DNA from: Eukaryota sp. TZLM1-RC | Lineage: Eukaryota; Metamonada: BaSk clade | Reading direction: 5' to 3' | DNA length: 64,000 nt | Assembly (NCBI GenBank): GCA_040285825.1 | Contig: JAUPSS010000007.1 | Location: 892,501 to 956,500 of the forward strand | Part shown: piece by piece, positions 9,001-19,500 of the stretch | How the letters are laid out: every line of letters starts with the position of its first letter | How positions within the stretch are numbered: the first letter of the stretch is position 1 | Made by a program: the position numbers and the translations under genes | Notes under the pieces: model-generated | Seen by the model: only the letters and a program-made list of their open reading frames with translations | The model's database searches: none | Told to the model about the DNA's origin: nothing

Positions 9001-11745
9001 TCCACAGTGCTTAATTCTTATAATGATCCCACGTCATCGACCGGGATGATGACGTCATCACCACGTAATCAGAGTCCATCAAATACATCTTCACGGTCAC
9101 ATAGGGGGTCAAAGTCGGAAGTTTCTCTGGATGTCTCTGGAAGATCTTCGAATTCCGATCGATCGGACCCACGGAAGCCATCAATCAATAAAAACTCATC
9201 ATCAAATCTGACCCCCTATAACGTGATGTCGACTGCTTCTTTAGGTTCTAAGAGAAATTTACATTCTAAATCGTCTAAATTATTCAAAGTCATTCGAAAT
9301 AGATATTCAGATTGGATCTCAGATTCACGATTTTTTTACTATCTTTCTTTTTTAATTGGAGTTGTTTTAATAACTCTGGTTTTTTTCTCTTTTCCTTTTG
9401 TTGTAGATTGTGCTAATTTTGTGGCTAATTATAATCAATTTGCGCGTTTTAAATTAAGCATTTACAATAATACTATTTCTAGAACCGAAAATTTGTCACA
9501 ACTAAGTAAAAGATTTGTTTTATCAAATCATGAAACAGATCTTCATTCTTATTTATCAGTTGCAACGACATTTCCCCGTTTAGATCAAAATCCTGCTATT
9601 TTTGATCTTCTTCCACGTCATCATCATGTGATACGGTCATTTATACAGCGGGAACACTTGTTTGAACAATGGACATCGAGTCTTGTCAAGTCAACGGCAA
9701 CTACCCCAATCAATCAGTTCAAAATGCTGACGTGGCATTCGATTGATGACGTCATTAGCGGATCTGATGATTTACTTACAGCGTCGCATCTTAAGGCTCA
9801 TTCACATTTACTGAACCAAAGCGAAGTAGTTTTTGGTAGTCAGCATCTCAATGAAGTCGCCCAAAATTCCTTAACCTCACAAGACTTTTCGTCATTAAAA
9901 AGTTCATTAAATTTTATTGGAAATAGACTTTTACTATCATTAAATCAACGATTTGTACCTGAATTAAATTTAAATTATTCAAATTCGACACTTTTTTTCC
10001 AACTTTTTACTTTTTTTGTATTTTTTTCTATTTTCTTAATAATTCTTTTCTTTGCTGTTACTTATCTATTAAGAACAGGTGCGGCTGATGACAAATACAA
10101 TAAGTCTTTCAAGTTTATTAGAAGATCTTTTGCATTTGGATTTGCTACCATCATTTGCATAATCATTGCGTTTTTTGTTCTCAAAGATGTTCACAGTCAA
10201 CAATCATTTTATGATAGTCAATCAAATGATGTGATGGAGATGCTCACAGTTAGAAACGATTTAATCAAAATGTATGCAGATTTGATTGATTATTCGATTG
10301 ATTACACAATTGATGCTGATTATAGAAAAATTGTTAATTTTAATGAAACTTGTACCAATATTTTGAACCAAATTGTTAGTTTCATTGATGATCAAAAGGT
10401 TTTTTCAGATGAATCACTTTTACTCAATTTCATCACGACAATGCTACAATCAATCAAAGTCAGTTTGATTGCAATCAATCAACGCTATTACACAGTTGAA
10501 AACTCTCTTTTACCTTCCGAATTGGGGTTAAGATGGGATTCAAGTGAAGATCTTGCAGAATTTCGTTACAGGGTTGACCTGGAAGAATTCTCAGCTTCTC
10601 CTTTCACAACAATGATCGACATTACCCTTCCTGCTCTAGAAACTCCTCTAAGAGAGCACTCTTATGCTGATTTTGATAACGACATCAATGATCCAAACTT
10701 AAGACTCATTTCCCAAACCACAGTTAGTGATGGCAGAAGCAAAAGATTATTTGATAGTACGTTTAATGTGATGGAACGGTATTTTTCTAAGGTTGTAGAT
10801 AATCATGAATCACACGCCGTTGGTCTTTTGAGTTCTCTTCAAAGACGCAATCAGATTAGTGTAATACTTTTGGTATTGAGTTTTTGCTTCTTCATCCTAT
10901 TCTCCAGGTTTGCCCTCAAAGTAATTAAGTTGGTATTATCCTTATCGCCCAAGAGTTCCATTCAAATAGTCCCAATGCCAATTCTGCAGCGATTGTCTTT
11001 CTTTGCAAAATTCACATTGGTAGTTTTAATTGTGGTTATTTTTGGCAATGCTATTTTAATCACTTCCATCAACAATAGGGTTGTTTCTTTATCTGCCTCT
11101 GTAGGAGCTTCTTCTCTCAGACATTCCCTATTCCATCAAGTCTATCTCTCCTTGTATAATATTAAACAAGACAATTTAGAATATGAATTTTCTCATTTTA
11201 ATTTACAAAATGTGGTGGATGAAGCTCTTACTATTCATGATTTAATTCTCAATGGTCGTAGCTTTCAAAGATTTAGTATCGATACTGGTTCTAATTTAGA
11301 TGGAATGGGCCACTTACTGCATGATTCAAACTGTCTTTATACTGAAGAAAGTCGTTGTAATTCTGATCGACATGGTGTCTCAGTCAATGGAATTCTGTCG
11401 CTGATTAACTGGCTGACGTCACAAATTGAGCTTTACTATGATACTAATGAGCTACATTCTCAAATTTTGGACGTGTTGGCGGAATTGCTCTCTGGTCTTG
11501 GTCAAGCTACTGAAATTTTCAAGGAAGGCACTCTCGGTAGAGTCAATGCAGTAGCAGTTACTGGAACCATTTTCAATGTAGTTGTAATTTTTGTAATCAT
11601 TTTGACCTATCTTTTTGTTTTTAGGCCAATGACTTCTACGCTTTTGGAAGAAGTACGACGAACTCGGGGTGTCTTGGCTCTCATCCCAGAAGATTTGAGT
11701 CATGTCTTTCACAGTAAGTTTTTGAGATTTTTGACGGAACAATAG
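6082..11745 (+). CDS. Large multi-pass membrane protein, TmcB-like N terminus
   Basis: A 1887-residue uninterrupted protein. The first ~340 residues hold about six or seven hydrophobic helices. Residues ~340-670 are soluble, helical and TPR-like, ending in a lysine/arginine cluster (MKKKKRRAKKRRK) and an acidic patch. The rest alternates membrane helices (near 675, 884, 1084, 1303, 1350, 1592, 1640, 1830) with ~200-residue probable extracellular loops and a serine-rich cytoplasmic stretch (~945-1075). Cytoplasmic IP-containing segments after two helices look alike (LLLKIPKPVVHHIL and VLALIPEDLSHVFH), suggesting internal module duplication. The layout resembles the TmcB/TmcC-type protist sensors that often end in PAS or cyclase domains, but none is visible here. 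The last codons contain GTAAGT and a TAG 32 nt later, so a short 3' intron altering the extreme C terminus is possible. Function unknown, perhaps sensing. Confidence 0.85.
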   Translation: MADNISLEDVAVTPNVHSPAMYKVDHDRRWETDDTQGTEQISSSIETSLFGLLYAMVKQNSVHKVASLIGLVVDFFLINTFAFSSSFNWGQYVVRPIRWFWDTFRILSWTWGGPLYITSFVVIILILIVILIDSFYVARVFRKGKFTVIWPISLLRTLIALSVTILYIPFLTILTTMVDCNIINNIFGTNSCFTYPHLIGAITAFVAIPVFILIAVLMTLVYFDPNPLSTSPLARPHSRIDCVYCLYRTVLVLVTVLGAEHLYLRSILHFFITFTMSFFIIIYQPYFSAKMNKIRSGLFGVATVSALCSILSVVYDFGEFLPFIWMGLVPFGFVIPKKLSGMRYKKLVFLDYGDLDADSKLQLFNQSPSITNQSEPSQSKTYSVKIKDHVSFSSVTDVEVSTRFLRSHANQTTLLIANHLYQAALDKFPNSSYLHVAYSIFLLNYASDAKKAALHLNSARKLGPFFDVRFTIFCQDKTQEQISKSANITQGKSLTLMNFVEFQKNYTAARKYDQLTRLLMQRFWSNLLSSTVKLAVLSPAIDEIDRAANKAKQAYEALVEKFSHSVDLLKSFASFLEEVLGEKDRASEYRKRAMREMKKKKRRAKKRRKLLEDQGPSGLEEENEEEDAMQIIEHDRANQNYEHSEDAVGTVGSIELKTSSVSLRGKPLVNILATRVNLVFMLLITISVFVAIVDVGIYNQQRSLIEQFSELSARTVGVAGLNYELTQSNDQSDSDDFLENLGNLNLLVASRFSSGTSNWSFYNYLSSFIHSVFASLDDISHEFSAEFPLLSVKFNNRDQSSSPSKILVTYSRLLSAVSSSISRLKQLIQSNAIDNQSDSINQFNDSTIDDSATSIYKSTINTLSASVSETISFLSLISTQISHRIVFVALFYFISIFLLIYILFGPLRFVITRIQYNRNVALNLLLKIPKPVVHHILSTKFVDEDQRGIPNEPPSISMDFSQNNYSEGLSESHSTVLNSYNDPTSSTGMMTSSPRNQSPSNTSSRSHRGSKSEVSLDVSGRSSNSDRSDPRKPSINKNSSSNLTPYNVMSTASLGSKRNLHSKSSKLFKVIRNRYSDWISDSRFFYYLSFLIGVVLITLVFFSFPFVVDCANFVANYNQFARFKLSIYNNTISRTENLSQLSKRFVLSNHETDLHSYLSVATTFPRLDQNPAIFDLLPRHHHVIRSFIQREHLFEQWTSSLVKSTATTPINQFKMLTWHSIDDVISGSDDLLTASHLKAHSHLLNQSEVVFGSQHLNEVAQNSLTSQDFSSLKSSLNFIGNRLLLSLNQRFVPELNLNYSNSTLFFQLFTFFVFFSIFLIILFFAVTYLLRTGAADDKYNKSFKFIRRSFAFGFATIICIIIAFFVLKDVHSQQSFYDSQSNDVMEMLTVRNDLIKMYADLIDYSIDYTIDADYRKIVNFNETCTNILNQIVSFIDDQKVFSDESLLLNFITTMLQSIKVSLIAINQRYYTVENSLLPSELGLRWDSSEDLAEFRYRVDLEEFSASPFTTMIDITLPALETPLREHSYADFDNDINDPNLRLISQTTVSDGRSKRLFDSTFNVMERYFSKVVDNHESHAVGLLSSLQRRNQISVILLVLSFCFFILFSRFALKVIKLVLSLSPKSSIQIVPMPILQRLSFFAKFTLVVLIVVIFGNAILITSINNRVVSLSASVGASSLRHSLFHQVYLSLYNIKQDNLEYEFSHFNLQNVVDEALTIHDLILNGRSFQRFSIDTGSNLDGMGHLLHDSNCLYTEESRCNSDRHGVSVNGILSLINWLTSQIELYYDTNELHSQILDVLAELLSGLGQATEIFKEGTLGRVNAVAVTGTIFNVVVIFVIILTYLFVFRPMTSTLLEEVRRTRGVLALIPEDLSHVFHSKFLRFLTEQ

Positions 11746-11921
11746 AGTATGTTTTAAAAAAATTTAAAGTTTTATCATTTTAATTCAATATTAATTTCAT
11801 TTTTTGTATATTTTTTCATGCTTTTTATTTGAATTTAGAGAAGACAATATATAAATCATGATTTCCCTAATTCAAATACAAAAAAATTTAGACTAGGAAA
11901 ACTAATTAAATAAAATTAAAA

Positions 11922-13634
11922 CTATTGATGTGGCCTTTTAACTGGTAAATCCCCATCAGACCTACGCTTAGAAGAAGTTACTTCAATGGGAGCATCATCG
12001 GAATCACTATCATCAAACAATTGACCCTTCACCTTATTACCTACACTGTCAAGATAACGTTGCTGTGCCTCCTTGTCAAACTCTTCAGCATTGACAGAGA
12101 TGTCAGCAAGTGAATCTTCATCAAAAACAATTCTTCGAAGTGTTTGACGTTTTTCCTGTGATTTTTCAGGTTGAATCAAATTTCCTCTACTCTCAAATAG
12201 CTCTTCGTCTGATTGTTCTTCCTTTTCATCCACGGGCTCAGGGACAGGCAGAACATTGTCTTTTGACCAATTTTGAGCAGATGATTTGGTCGATTTTTGG
12301 AATCTTATCCTTGGAGCCTTCACCATGCCATATGATGCAGCGAGTTCTTGGAGGCCAATTTTACGAGGATCAAATACTTCCTTGTCGGGCTGAAGTTGAT
12401 AAGACCTAACGAAAGCGACAAAGGCCTTTTGTGCAAGATTCTTCAACTCGCTGTCTTTGGACAACATGGCACCTAATGCTGGGGTGAGATCAATGAGTTT
12501 TGAATGGTTTGGTTGTGTCTCTTCTATGGAGATGTTGTTCTCTTGCAACTTTTCTACAAACCTTGTCTGATCCCTGGAGATCATCAGGAGTGCTTTTCCT
12601 CCCCTTTTAAACCGAGCTGTACGTCCAACACGATGAATGTAACTTGCTACATCATCAGGACAGTCTAGTTGTATAACCCAAGATACATCAGGAAAGTCTA
12701 AACCTCGTGCTGCTAAATCGGTACAGAAAAGTACACAATGTGGTTTACTTTTGAACTCGAAGAATATCTTTGTCCGTTTGTCTTGTTTTTGCCGCCCGTG
12801 TAGGCTCATTATAGATATACCAGGACGAAGTTGACAAAACACGTCATAAAAAAATTGTACTTGTTTGCAAGATGATAAAAAAACAATTGTTTTGGACTTT
12901 AAATGTGTTCTAATAAACGAGTATAAAATATTAATCTTTGTCTCATGTGCAACAATCATATACCGTTGATGTAGTTGTTCAGGCGTGGATTTCTTGCTGC
13001 TGACGTCAACTGTAACAGGATCGTTTAACGAAAGCTTTGCCAAATCAACAATACTCTTATGTAATGTTGCCGAGTAGAGTAATGTTTGCCGTTCGTTGGG
13101 TACAAATTCTACAATGGAGGTGAGAGCAGAAGAAAAGCCCATGTCGAGGATACGATCAGCTTCATCCAATACCAACATTTGAAGGTTATCAGCAAAGAAG
13201 CAAGATTCTTGAATATGTTGAACTAATCTACCAGGAGTAGCAACTATAATGTTGAGAGAGTTAATAACCTCTTGCTCGTCTTGGAAACTTTTCCCACCAA
13301 TTACAAGACCAGCAGAAAAATCATGAAACTTGCCAACCTTGGAGATGACTTCAAAGATTTGAAGGGAGAGTTCTCTTAAAGGGGTGATGATAAGAGCTCC
13401 AAGGCCATCAAACTTGGTCCATTGTTTTTCGTAGAGTCTTTCAAGGATAGGGAGTAGGAAAGCAAGAGTTTTACCACTGCCAGTTTCAGCTGTAGCAAGA
13501 AGATCCCTTCCTTCTAAAGCAGGAGGAATAGAAGATCGTTGAATCTGTGTGGGGCAATGAAATTTGTTACTCTGGAGACCTTTAAGGGTAGGGGCTGAGA
13601 GACCTAGGTCTTCAAATGATGTAAGGGTGACCAT
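11922..13634 (-). CDS. DDX10: DEAD-box ATP-dependent RNA helicase DDX10/Dbp4
   Basis: A 570-residue nucleolar helicase of the Dbp4/DDX10 family, which acts in early 18S rRNA processing and U14 snoRNA release. The core is complete: F..L Q-motif region at the N terminus, AETGSGKT (~49-56), PLREL (family PTREL), TPGRL, DEAD, SAT, CTDLAARGLDFP and HRVGRTAR. The family-specific runs LVLDEADRILDMGF, VFLSSCKQVQFF and WVIQLDCPDD fix the assignment within the DEAD-box proteins. After the helicase come the conserved DUF4217-type segment (AFVAFVRSYQLQPDKEVFD) and an acidic tail (FDDSDSDD). It is shorter than the yeast protein (about 770), mainly in the tail. The ATG is preceded by an unusual leader shared with the HIT gene near 50.2 kb. 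Intronless. Confidence 0.95.
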   Translation of the reverse strand: MVTLTSFEDLGLSAPTLKGLQSNKFHCPTQIQRSSIPPALEGRDLLATAETGSGKTLAFLLPILERLYEKQWTKFDGLGALIITPLRELSLQIFEVISKVGKFHDFSAGLVIGGKSFQDEQEVINSLNIIVATPGRLVQHIQESCFFADNLQMLVLDEADRILDMGFSSALTSIVEFVPNERQTLLYSATLHKSIVDLAKLSLNDPVTVDVSSKKSTPEQLHQRYMIVAHETKINILYSFIRTHLKSKTIVFLSSCKQVQFFYDVFCQLRPGISIMSLHGRQKQDKRTKIFFEFKSKPHCVLFCTDLAARGLDFPDVSWVIQLDCPDDVASYIHRVGRTARFKRGGKALLMISRDQTRFVEKLQENNISIEETQPNHSKLIDLTPALGAMLSKDSELKNLAQKAFVAFVRSYQLQPDKEVFDPRKIGLQELAASYGMVKAPRIRFQKSTKSSAQNWSKDNVLPVPEPVDEKEEQSDEELFESRGNLIQPEKSQEKRQTLRRIVFDEDSLADISVNAEEFDKEAQQRYLDSVGNKVKGQLFDDSDSDDAPIEVTSSKRRSDGDLPVKRPHQ

Positions 13635-13725
13635 TTGTTACAGATAATGTCTAAAACAATGAAATAAGTGTCCTTTTTACACCAATGTTGAGGGATTGAG
13701 TTTTTGAGAAATGGAAGATTTTCTT
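13635..13725 (-). promoter_or_regulatory. Leader/promoter block shared with the FHIT-like gene
   Basis: Of the 69 bp at 13657-13725, 66 are identical to 50179-50247. Weaker similarity continues to the start codon in both places. Both copies lie immediately upstream of an ATG and in the same orientation to it, while the coding sequences are unrelated. It is either a duplicated promoter/5' leader or the end of an unknown mobile element. It stops 19 bp short of the Fanzor relic. Confidence 0.7.
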
Positions 13726-13743
13726 GACACCTTTATCTCTGCA

Positions 13744-14935
13744 TCATTCTGGTCTATCTTTATCTTTTACTTGTGCTTCCATCACTGCCAGCATATTCAG
13801 CGAAGCATTTCGATCTCTTTTCCACAGACTTTCGCATGATTTACACATGGTAAGCCAGTGACGAAGAGACATCTCATGCATCTTCCATGGCCTAGGATTG
13901 CTGCACCATCGGAATGTGTCTACTGTTTTCTCTGCTTTCAAACAGTTGCAACAACTCGAAATTCATCCATTAAAAAACCTTATGACCAGCCCTTTTAAAT
14001 AAAATTCTCAAACCTTTTCCTTTGGTAGGTTCTGTGAATTTCATGTGTTTTCTTTGTTCCCAGTCTCCAATTCCAATAACTACTTGACTTGGATCACCAA
14101 TTACTGATTTGAATCTCTGTATCATCTTTGCCTCAGATCTTGTGCGATTAATCTCAGCCCACCATCTTAGTTTCCTAAATATTTTTTGATGATAGACTTC
14201 ACCAATACTATTCACAAAATTCTTTTGTTTAATATAAGCAATAAATCTATCAAACCTGCAGCTTTTGGAATTGAATTGGGATAATGTTGCCTCCCATTCT
14301 GCTACAGATTTAGTCGTGTGATCATTATTTCTCAAATTGAATGATTAATCAATTTCGTGGGGAATATTGATTTCTTGAGGTACTTTTCCTCTTAATAAAC
14401 TAATTGTTCTTTCAGTCATTTGATTAATTTTACTGCTGTTTAAATCCATCCTTTGTTGTTGCTCTTCAGATGGTTCATAATTGGATAGATCACTCACTCT
14501 ACCAGTAGAATTACTTATTATGATAAGAGTGTCATTCCGAATGCTGTCCCTTATTCTTTTGAATTTGGAACTTCTTTACTAAAATCTTCGTTGATTTTGA
14601 GTGTACCTGAAATGAACATATTTATCATTCTCAGGTTTTTTTCAATGAGTCATTCCAATTGGCAGAAAAATAGTGTAGATCAGATTTCCCTGGATCAGCA
14701 GCAGCAAGGGTCATTTCTTGGAATTCAGAAGGATTGATGCTGGGGTCATCAATACATTTTTTTATCTTTCAATTCTTTTGCAGTTCTTTGTACTTTTTCA
14801 AGTACATTCTAGATTGAATGAATTATACTGCTATTCCATCAGTCTCGATGCTCGACATGATGTACTTTGAACTTTCTGAATAAAGTTTCTTGTTTTTTAT
14901 CTCGTCCATTTTTAAAATGGTGTCCCATAGAACCA
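13744..14935 (-). pseudogene. Fanzor (eukaryotic TnpB-like, OMEGA) nuclease relic
   Basis: Fanzors are RNA-guided nucleases carried by eukaryotic transposons. On the minus strand the family's landmarks occur in the right order, split over frames. LWDTILKMDE and ETDGIAV (family: sTDGvsvs) come first, then ADPGKSDLHYFSA at about 14660-14699 (RuvC-I, DPGK at 14685-14696). Next are LSQFNSKSCRFDRFIAYIKQ and RKLRWWAEINRTRSE, then VVIGIGDWEQRKHMKFTEPT and DEFR (RuvC-II Glu). A CCNC half zinc finger is followed by MCKSC and KRDRNASLNM (RuvC-III Asp, about 13790-13820). At least two frameshifts around 13945-13975 and in-frame stops (for example near 14343) disable it. The N-terminal part is too worn to place. 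Transposon ends and a guide-RNA region were not identified. Confidence 0.85.
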
Positions 14936-15955
14936 AATTAGCAGTTTGATTATTTCAATTAGTAATCATCAGGTTGAAAGTAAGAAATGGAAAGTTCTCC
15001 AGCAGAACTGACAATTATTTCATCCTTATCACTGAGCTTTTTACCCAACATCTAACTTTCAATATCAAAATGTAAACTTTTGAGAGTAAAATGTGTTTTC
15101 ATATTTGATGGTGTCACTCAATGGTATTTGTATCGAGTCAACTGATTCTCATTGAAAAGTGTTTTTACACGTTTCAAAAATGTGTTCAATACATCGGCTC
15201 GTCTTTTTCTGATGTGTTTTTTGTACAGAGGACCATTTTTGTAAGAAACAATTTTGTTTTTCATTGTCAACACAGCTATAAAAACATCTTATGTCTGAAT
15301 TGACATTATGTTTAATATGAGCTGAATCAATTGAATTGAACTAATTTGATAAAAACAAATTGATCATTCTTTTGCAAACAATATGTTGAATATTCCACAA
15401 TCATAGTAATAAGATTGAAGGAGTTCAGATAAATTCTGACTGATATTGATTTTTAAGTTTGATGTTGTCCATTATGACAAAGACTATCAGAAAGTATAAC
15501 TTTTACTGTTCTGCTGTTCATTCAGGATTACCAGAGATTTTTCAGTTGGTGTTTAGTGAAAATTGTTAGGAATTGTTATGGTTAAACTTCATTACCATAC
15601 CAATGCTACAAATATGTTGTTTCAAATTCTTACATTTCTGTCCAATACAATTTATGTCTTCTTATTCGACAACGATCTCTTTTGCGACAGTATTTAATTA
15701 CTTCACTTCAACCAATTATTCATTCATTAACAAGGTGTTTGGTTTTTTGTTTTAGGAATTGAGTTCAACTTTGCTAAGCTCCACTGGTTTATTGGTTTAT
15801 TTGAATCAAATCAAAATCAAAATTCTAAATTTGTATTTATTGATAAAATTGATTTCTTCCATTTGTATCATTAAATTGTTTCACTGAACTAAAAGTTGGT
15901 TTCCATTTTTAAAAATCTTTCTTCAATGCATCATAATTTAAAACTATAGTAACAA
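14936..15955. other. Spacer, possibly the 5' part of the Fanzor element
   Basis: A minus-strand run near 14960-15050 reads LGKKLSDKDEIIVSSAGELSIS between stops and could be decayed Fanzor N-terminal or unrelated sequence. The rest contains only short open frames without motifs. Confidence 0.4.
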
Positions 15956-15957
15956 AT

Positions 15958-16160
15958 ATGTTTTTTTTATTGAACTACAACACTTAATAAAATAAAATCA
16001 GACCTAATAGGACTAAATTCAATGAAAAATCTTTGCATTGTTTTTACTTGAACGATTTTTTGGAAATCATTCAAAAAATTTCCTGTATCTACTGATAGTC
16101 CTCCGTTTATCGAAAATGGAGAAGCAATAAAAACTAGTAGTATGTTTCTGTCTGGATTCC
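15958..16160 (-). mobile_element. LINE subfamily B-like relic
   Basis: A T-rich edge and a worn tail (TTGAACTACAACACTTAATAAAATAAAATCAG) lead into minus-strand coding resembling FPFSINGRLSVEAETFL..FQKMVQ (here FSIFDKRRTISRYRKFFE with frame changes). This matches the C-terminal region of the 4.8-5.5 kb copy. Confidence 0.6.
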
Positions 16161-16554
16161 ATTGGCCACAAAAAACCCTTTTGGAGGTTTGTAGAAATCA
16201 TGTTGTACAGCTGATCCACGTGTACATTTTTAGTGCTCGAAAAATTAATCAACATTTTGTTCTAAAACTTCCGGGACAAAATCCTCGAACAGGAATCTAT
16301 GAAAAATGTTCATAGTTGAGATGAGGACTGTCTTTACAGTTAAACAGGTCCGCTGAGACAATTTTATCAAATTAGACCGAATCGTTGCCTAATCATCATA
16401 AAAGAAGTGTTTCAGCTAGCAAGATAAAGTAAATTGTGACAGAACGTAGTACAGAGTGAAAAGGGTCAGCGAAAGGAGAAACCATTAAAGTGCAACTTTT
16501 GATTTAACATCCAGATCCGATTCTTTCCTACTCTCCACAGCCTCGTTGCACCCA

Positions 16555-19500
16555 ATGAGTCTCACTGACTTCAATCTTACTCCTGATGAATTCATCTCCC
16601 GCTATGACAACACAATCAACTCCTTGTACACCTCTGTAAATTCTGAAGATGTTTGCAGCTTTTACTTACACCTCACCTCAGCAAGTAAACTCTCAGAAGC
16701 TTCTCGTTGAATTTCAACAACATCCTAGAGTATGTTTCCCACTCTGATCTCTGTCTTTAGGCTTTTGAACGCGTTCCTTTTATCATGGAGAAGTCCTCTG
16801 CTGATCAAGGCAAATACATAGCGCTATCTGTACTGGAAGAACTCGTAAACTACAAATGGAAAGCACTCCCCCCTACCGATGCTAATGCTCTCAAGCTCTT
16901 CCTTCAAAACCTCATTGTTCAGATGTCCAACGCCGAGTCCCCAAACGAACTCCTCCTCCGTAAAGCTGATAAGGTTCTTGTAGACATTGCCAAGCAAGAG
17001 TGGCCCGAGAAATGGCCTACTTTTGTTTCCGAACTTGTCCAATCTGCTCGCTCTTCGCTGGGGATGGCCAAGAACAACCTCACCATACTACGTCTGTTAA
17101 CTGAAGAAGTCACTGATTTTTCCGATCGTTCGGTCTTGATCACGGCCAGAGCACAGTCGTTGAAATCTCAGCTCAATAGAGAGTTTTCGGCCGTGTTTGA
17201 GCTCTGTTTGGAGGTTTTATCCACGGAAAATGCGGTTCCAGAGCTGCTTACTAATACTTTAATCGCTTTGGAAAAATATATTCCCTGGATTTCATTGTCA
17301 TTTATTTTCCAAACAGAATTAATTCCTAATTTAATTAATAACAAATTAAATTCCCAATTACCTTTAAGTATTAAGACTTTAATTGTTCGCAATATCTCTG
17401 AAGTCGCCGAACTCCGTAAAATTAGTCCCCACGAAGCTCAAATGTCCAAGGCATTTGCCAATTTTCTAGAAGCTCTCAATTCACCTGCTACCATGCCAGT
17501 AACTGCCCCTATTTCCCAAGCCATTCAAACCCCAGGAGAAGCAAGAGATTTTGCGAGTGCCACTGCTCTAGCTCTCACTGCTTTTTTAAGAAATCATTCA
17601 CTCTGCCTGGAGAATAATCCACAGTCAAGAGATAAAATTGCGATTTCGATGCAGTATCTGTTACACTTTACTGCCACTCCAAACGACAGTGAGCTGTTCA
17701 AGACTTGCGTAGAATATTGGTCACGATTGTCATCTGATTTGTACTCCAATAGGGTTCAATCACAGATTCCAAGGAAAAAAGGAATGATTCATCGTAATTT
17801 CAAGGAACGCTATCTTTTATATTCTTCTTATTTGGATCAAGCACGAGAATTACTCATGGATAGGATGGTGAAACCTGAAGAAGTGTTGATTACACAAAAC
17901 CAAGACACTGGGGAGTGGGTGAAAGAAACCCTAGTTGATACAGAAGAAGTGGAGCTTCACAAGAAGATGAAGGAGGCTTTGGTATTCATAACACACTTAA
18001 ACACAGAAGGAACAAGGGCTTCAATGGATGAGCGGCTGAGATTGTTTTTGGAAAGAGCAAGCCAAACTACAGAGCTAGATGCAGACTCGCTTAACAGACT
18101 CTGCTGGGTGGGAGGAGCCATATCTGGTTCAATGCCTATTCAAATTGAAAAGAAGTTTGTTATTGGGATTTTAAAAAAGCTCTTAGACTTGTGTAATAAG
18201 TTTTTTGACAAAACTCCAAGAGCAATCGTTGCCTCTAATGTTATGTACATTTGCTCTCAATATCCAAGATTCCTAAGATCACAATCATCATTTTTGGAAA
18301 CTGTCTGTAGAAAGCTATTTGAATTCATGAAGGAAACTCATCCAGGAATTAAAGATATGGCGTGTGACACCTTTATTATCATTAGTGGGCGGTGTAAGAA
18401 GAAAATGACCAGTCTTATTGATGGTTATATCCAAGATTTCGATCAAAACACTAAAGAGTTACCATTTGAACTCAAGGAAAAAGTAGTAGAATCATATGGT
18501 TTAATCATTTCGGCACTTCCAAACACCAAGGAACAGCAACAACGACTTGACCAGTTCATCTCGCCATTTAATCTAGTGTGGAGGAACCTTTTCCACCAAG
18601 GACAAGCTTCTGGTGGAGAGGCCTTCAACTCTATGGAAGTTGTTGCTTCTTTAAATCAGTTTGTCCGGTTCAATTCTGTACTATGCAAGAATTTAGGGCC
18701 TGTTTTCAGTCCCCAAATGTCAATGATTTATAAGGATTTGCTTTCTCTCTACCGGCATTACTCACATATCTTGGCGACTTACTATTCAGCTCAAGGGTCA
18801 TCAGTCTTGAGGAGTACGGAGGTTAAGGCGGTCAGAAGTCTTCAGAAGTCAATTTTGAAACTATTAACCCATTTCTTTGAAACTGCAAGAAAAGATGAAC
18901 TTCAACGTGACTTTTTCTCTGCACTTCTACCAGACCTACTTCCCTCATATGAAGGGTCACCGTCGGAAGTCCGTGAACCTGAAGTGTTGGGGTTATTAAC
19001 TGTTGCCTTCAATCGACTTCCAGGCATCGTGTCTATGGATATTTTCAAATCCATTGTTAATCCAACATTAGCAATGATTTCCAATGATTACGAATCTTGG
19101 CCAGATCTCCGAACCGCTTTTTTCACTATGATTTCTGCAATTGTGGATAGGTCATTATTTGAAGTCATTAATCTCGGCGAGGATCAATTAACTCTATTAA
19201 TTCAAACCATTATTTGGGCTTCAAAGCATAATATTTCTGACCAGTCAGAGTTGGGTTTGGTGGCTTTACGTAATTTGGTTAAGAAAATATCACACAGAAA
19301 TGATTTTGTCAATTCATTTTTGTCAAAATATTTTATTTATATTTTCCACGAAATTTTTGCCATTCTGACTGATACATTCCACAAGTCCACATTCGATAAA
19401 CAAGTAGAAGTTATTTCAAACCTGATTTCTGCTTTACTACAAAGTCCTTCCTCGCTCCCAATTGGTACAGAACCTCCCCAACCAGCGGGAATGTCCAATG

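Noticed and set aside
15121-15755. Two 60-residue open frames as small genes
   Set aside because: Low-complexity, Phe/Cys-rich composition typical of random AT-rich sequence, with no motif or neighbour support.
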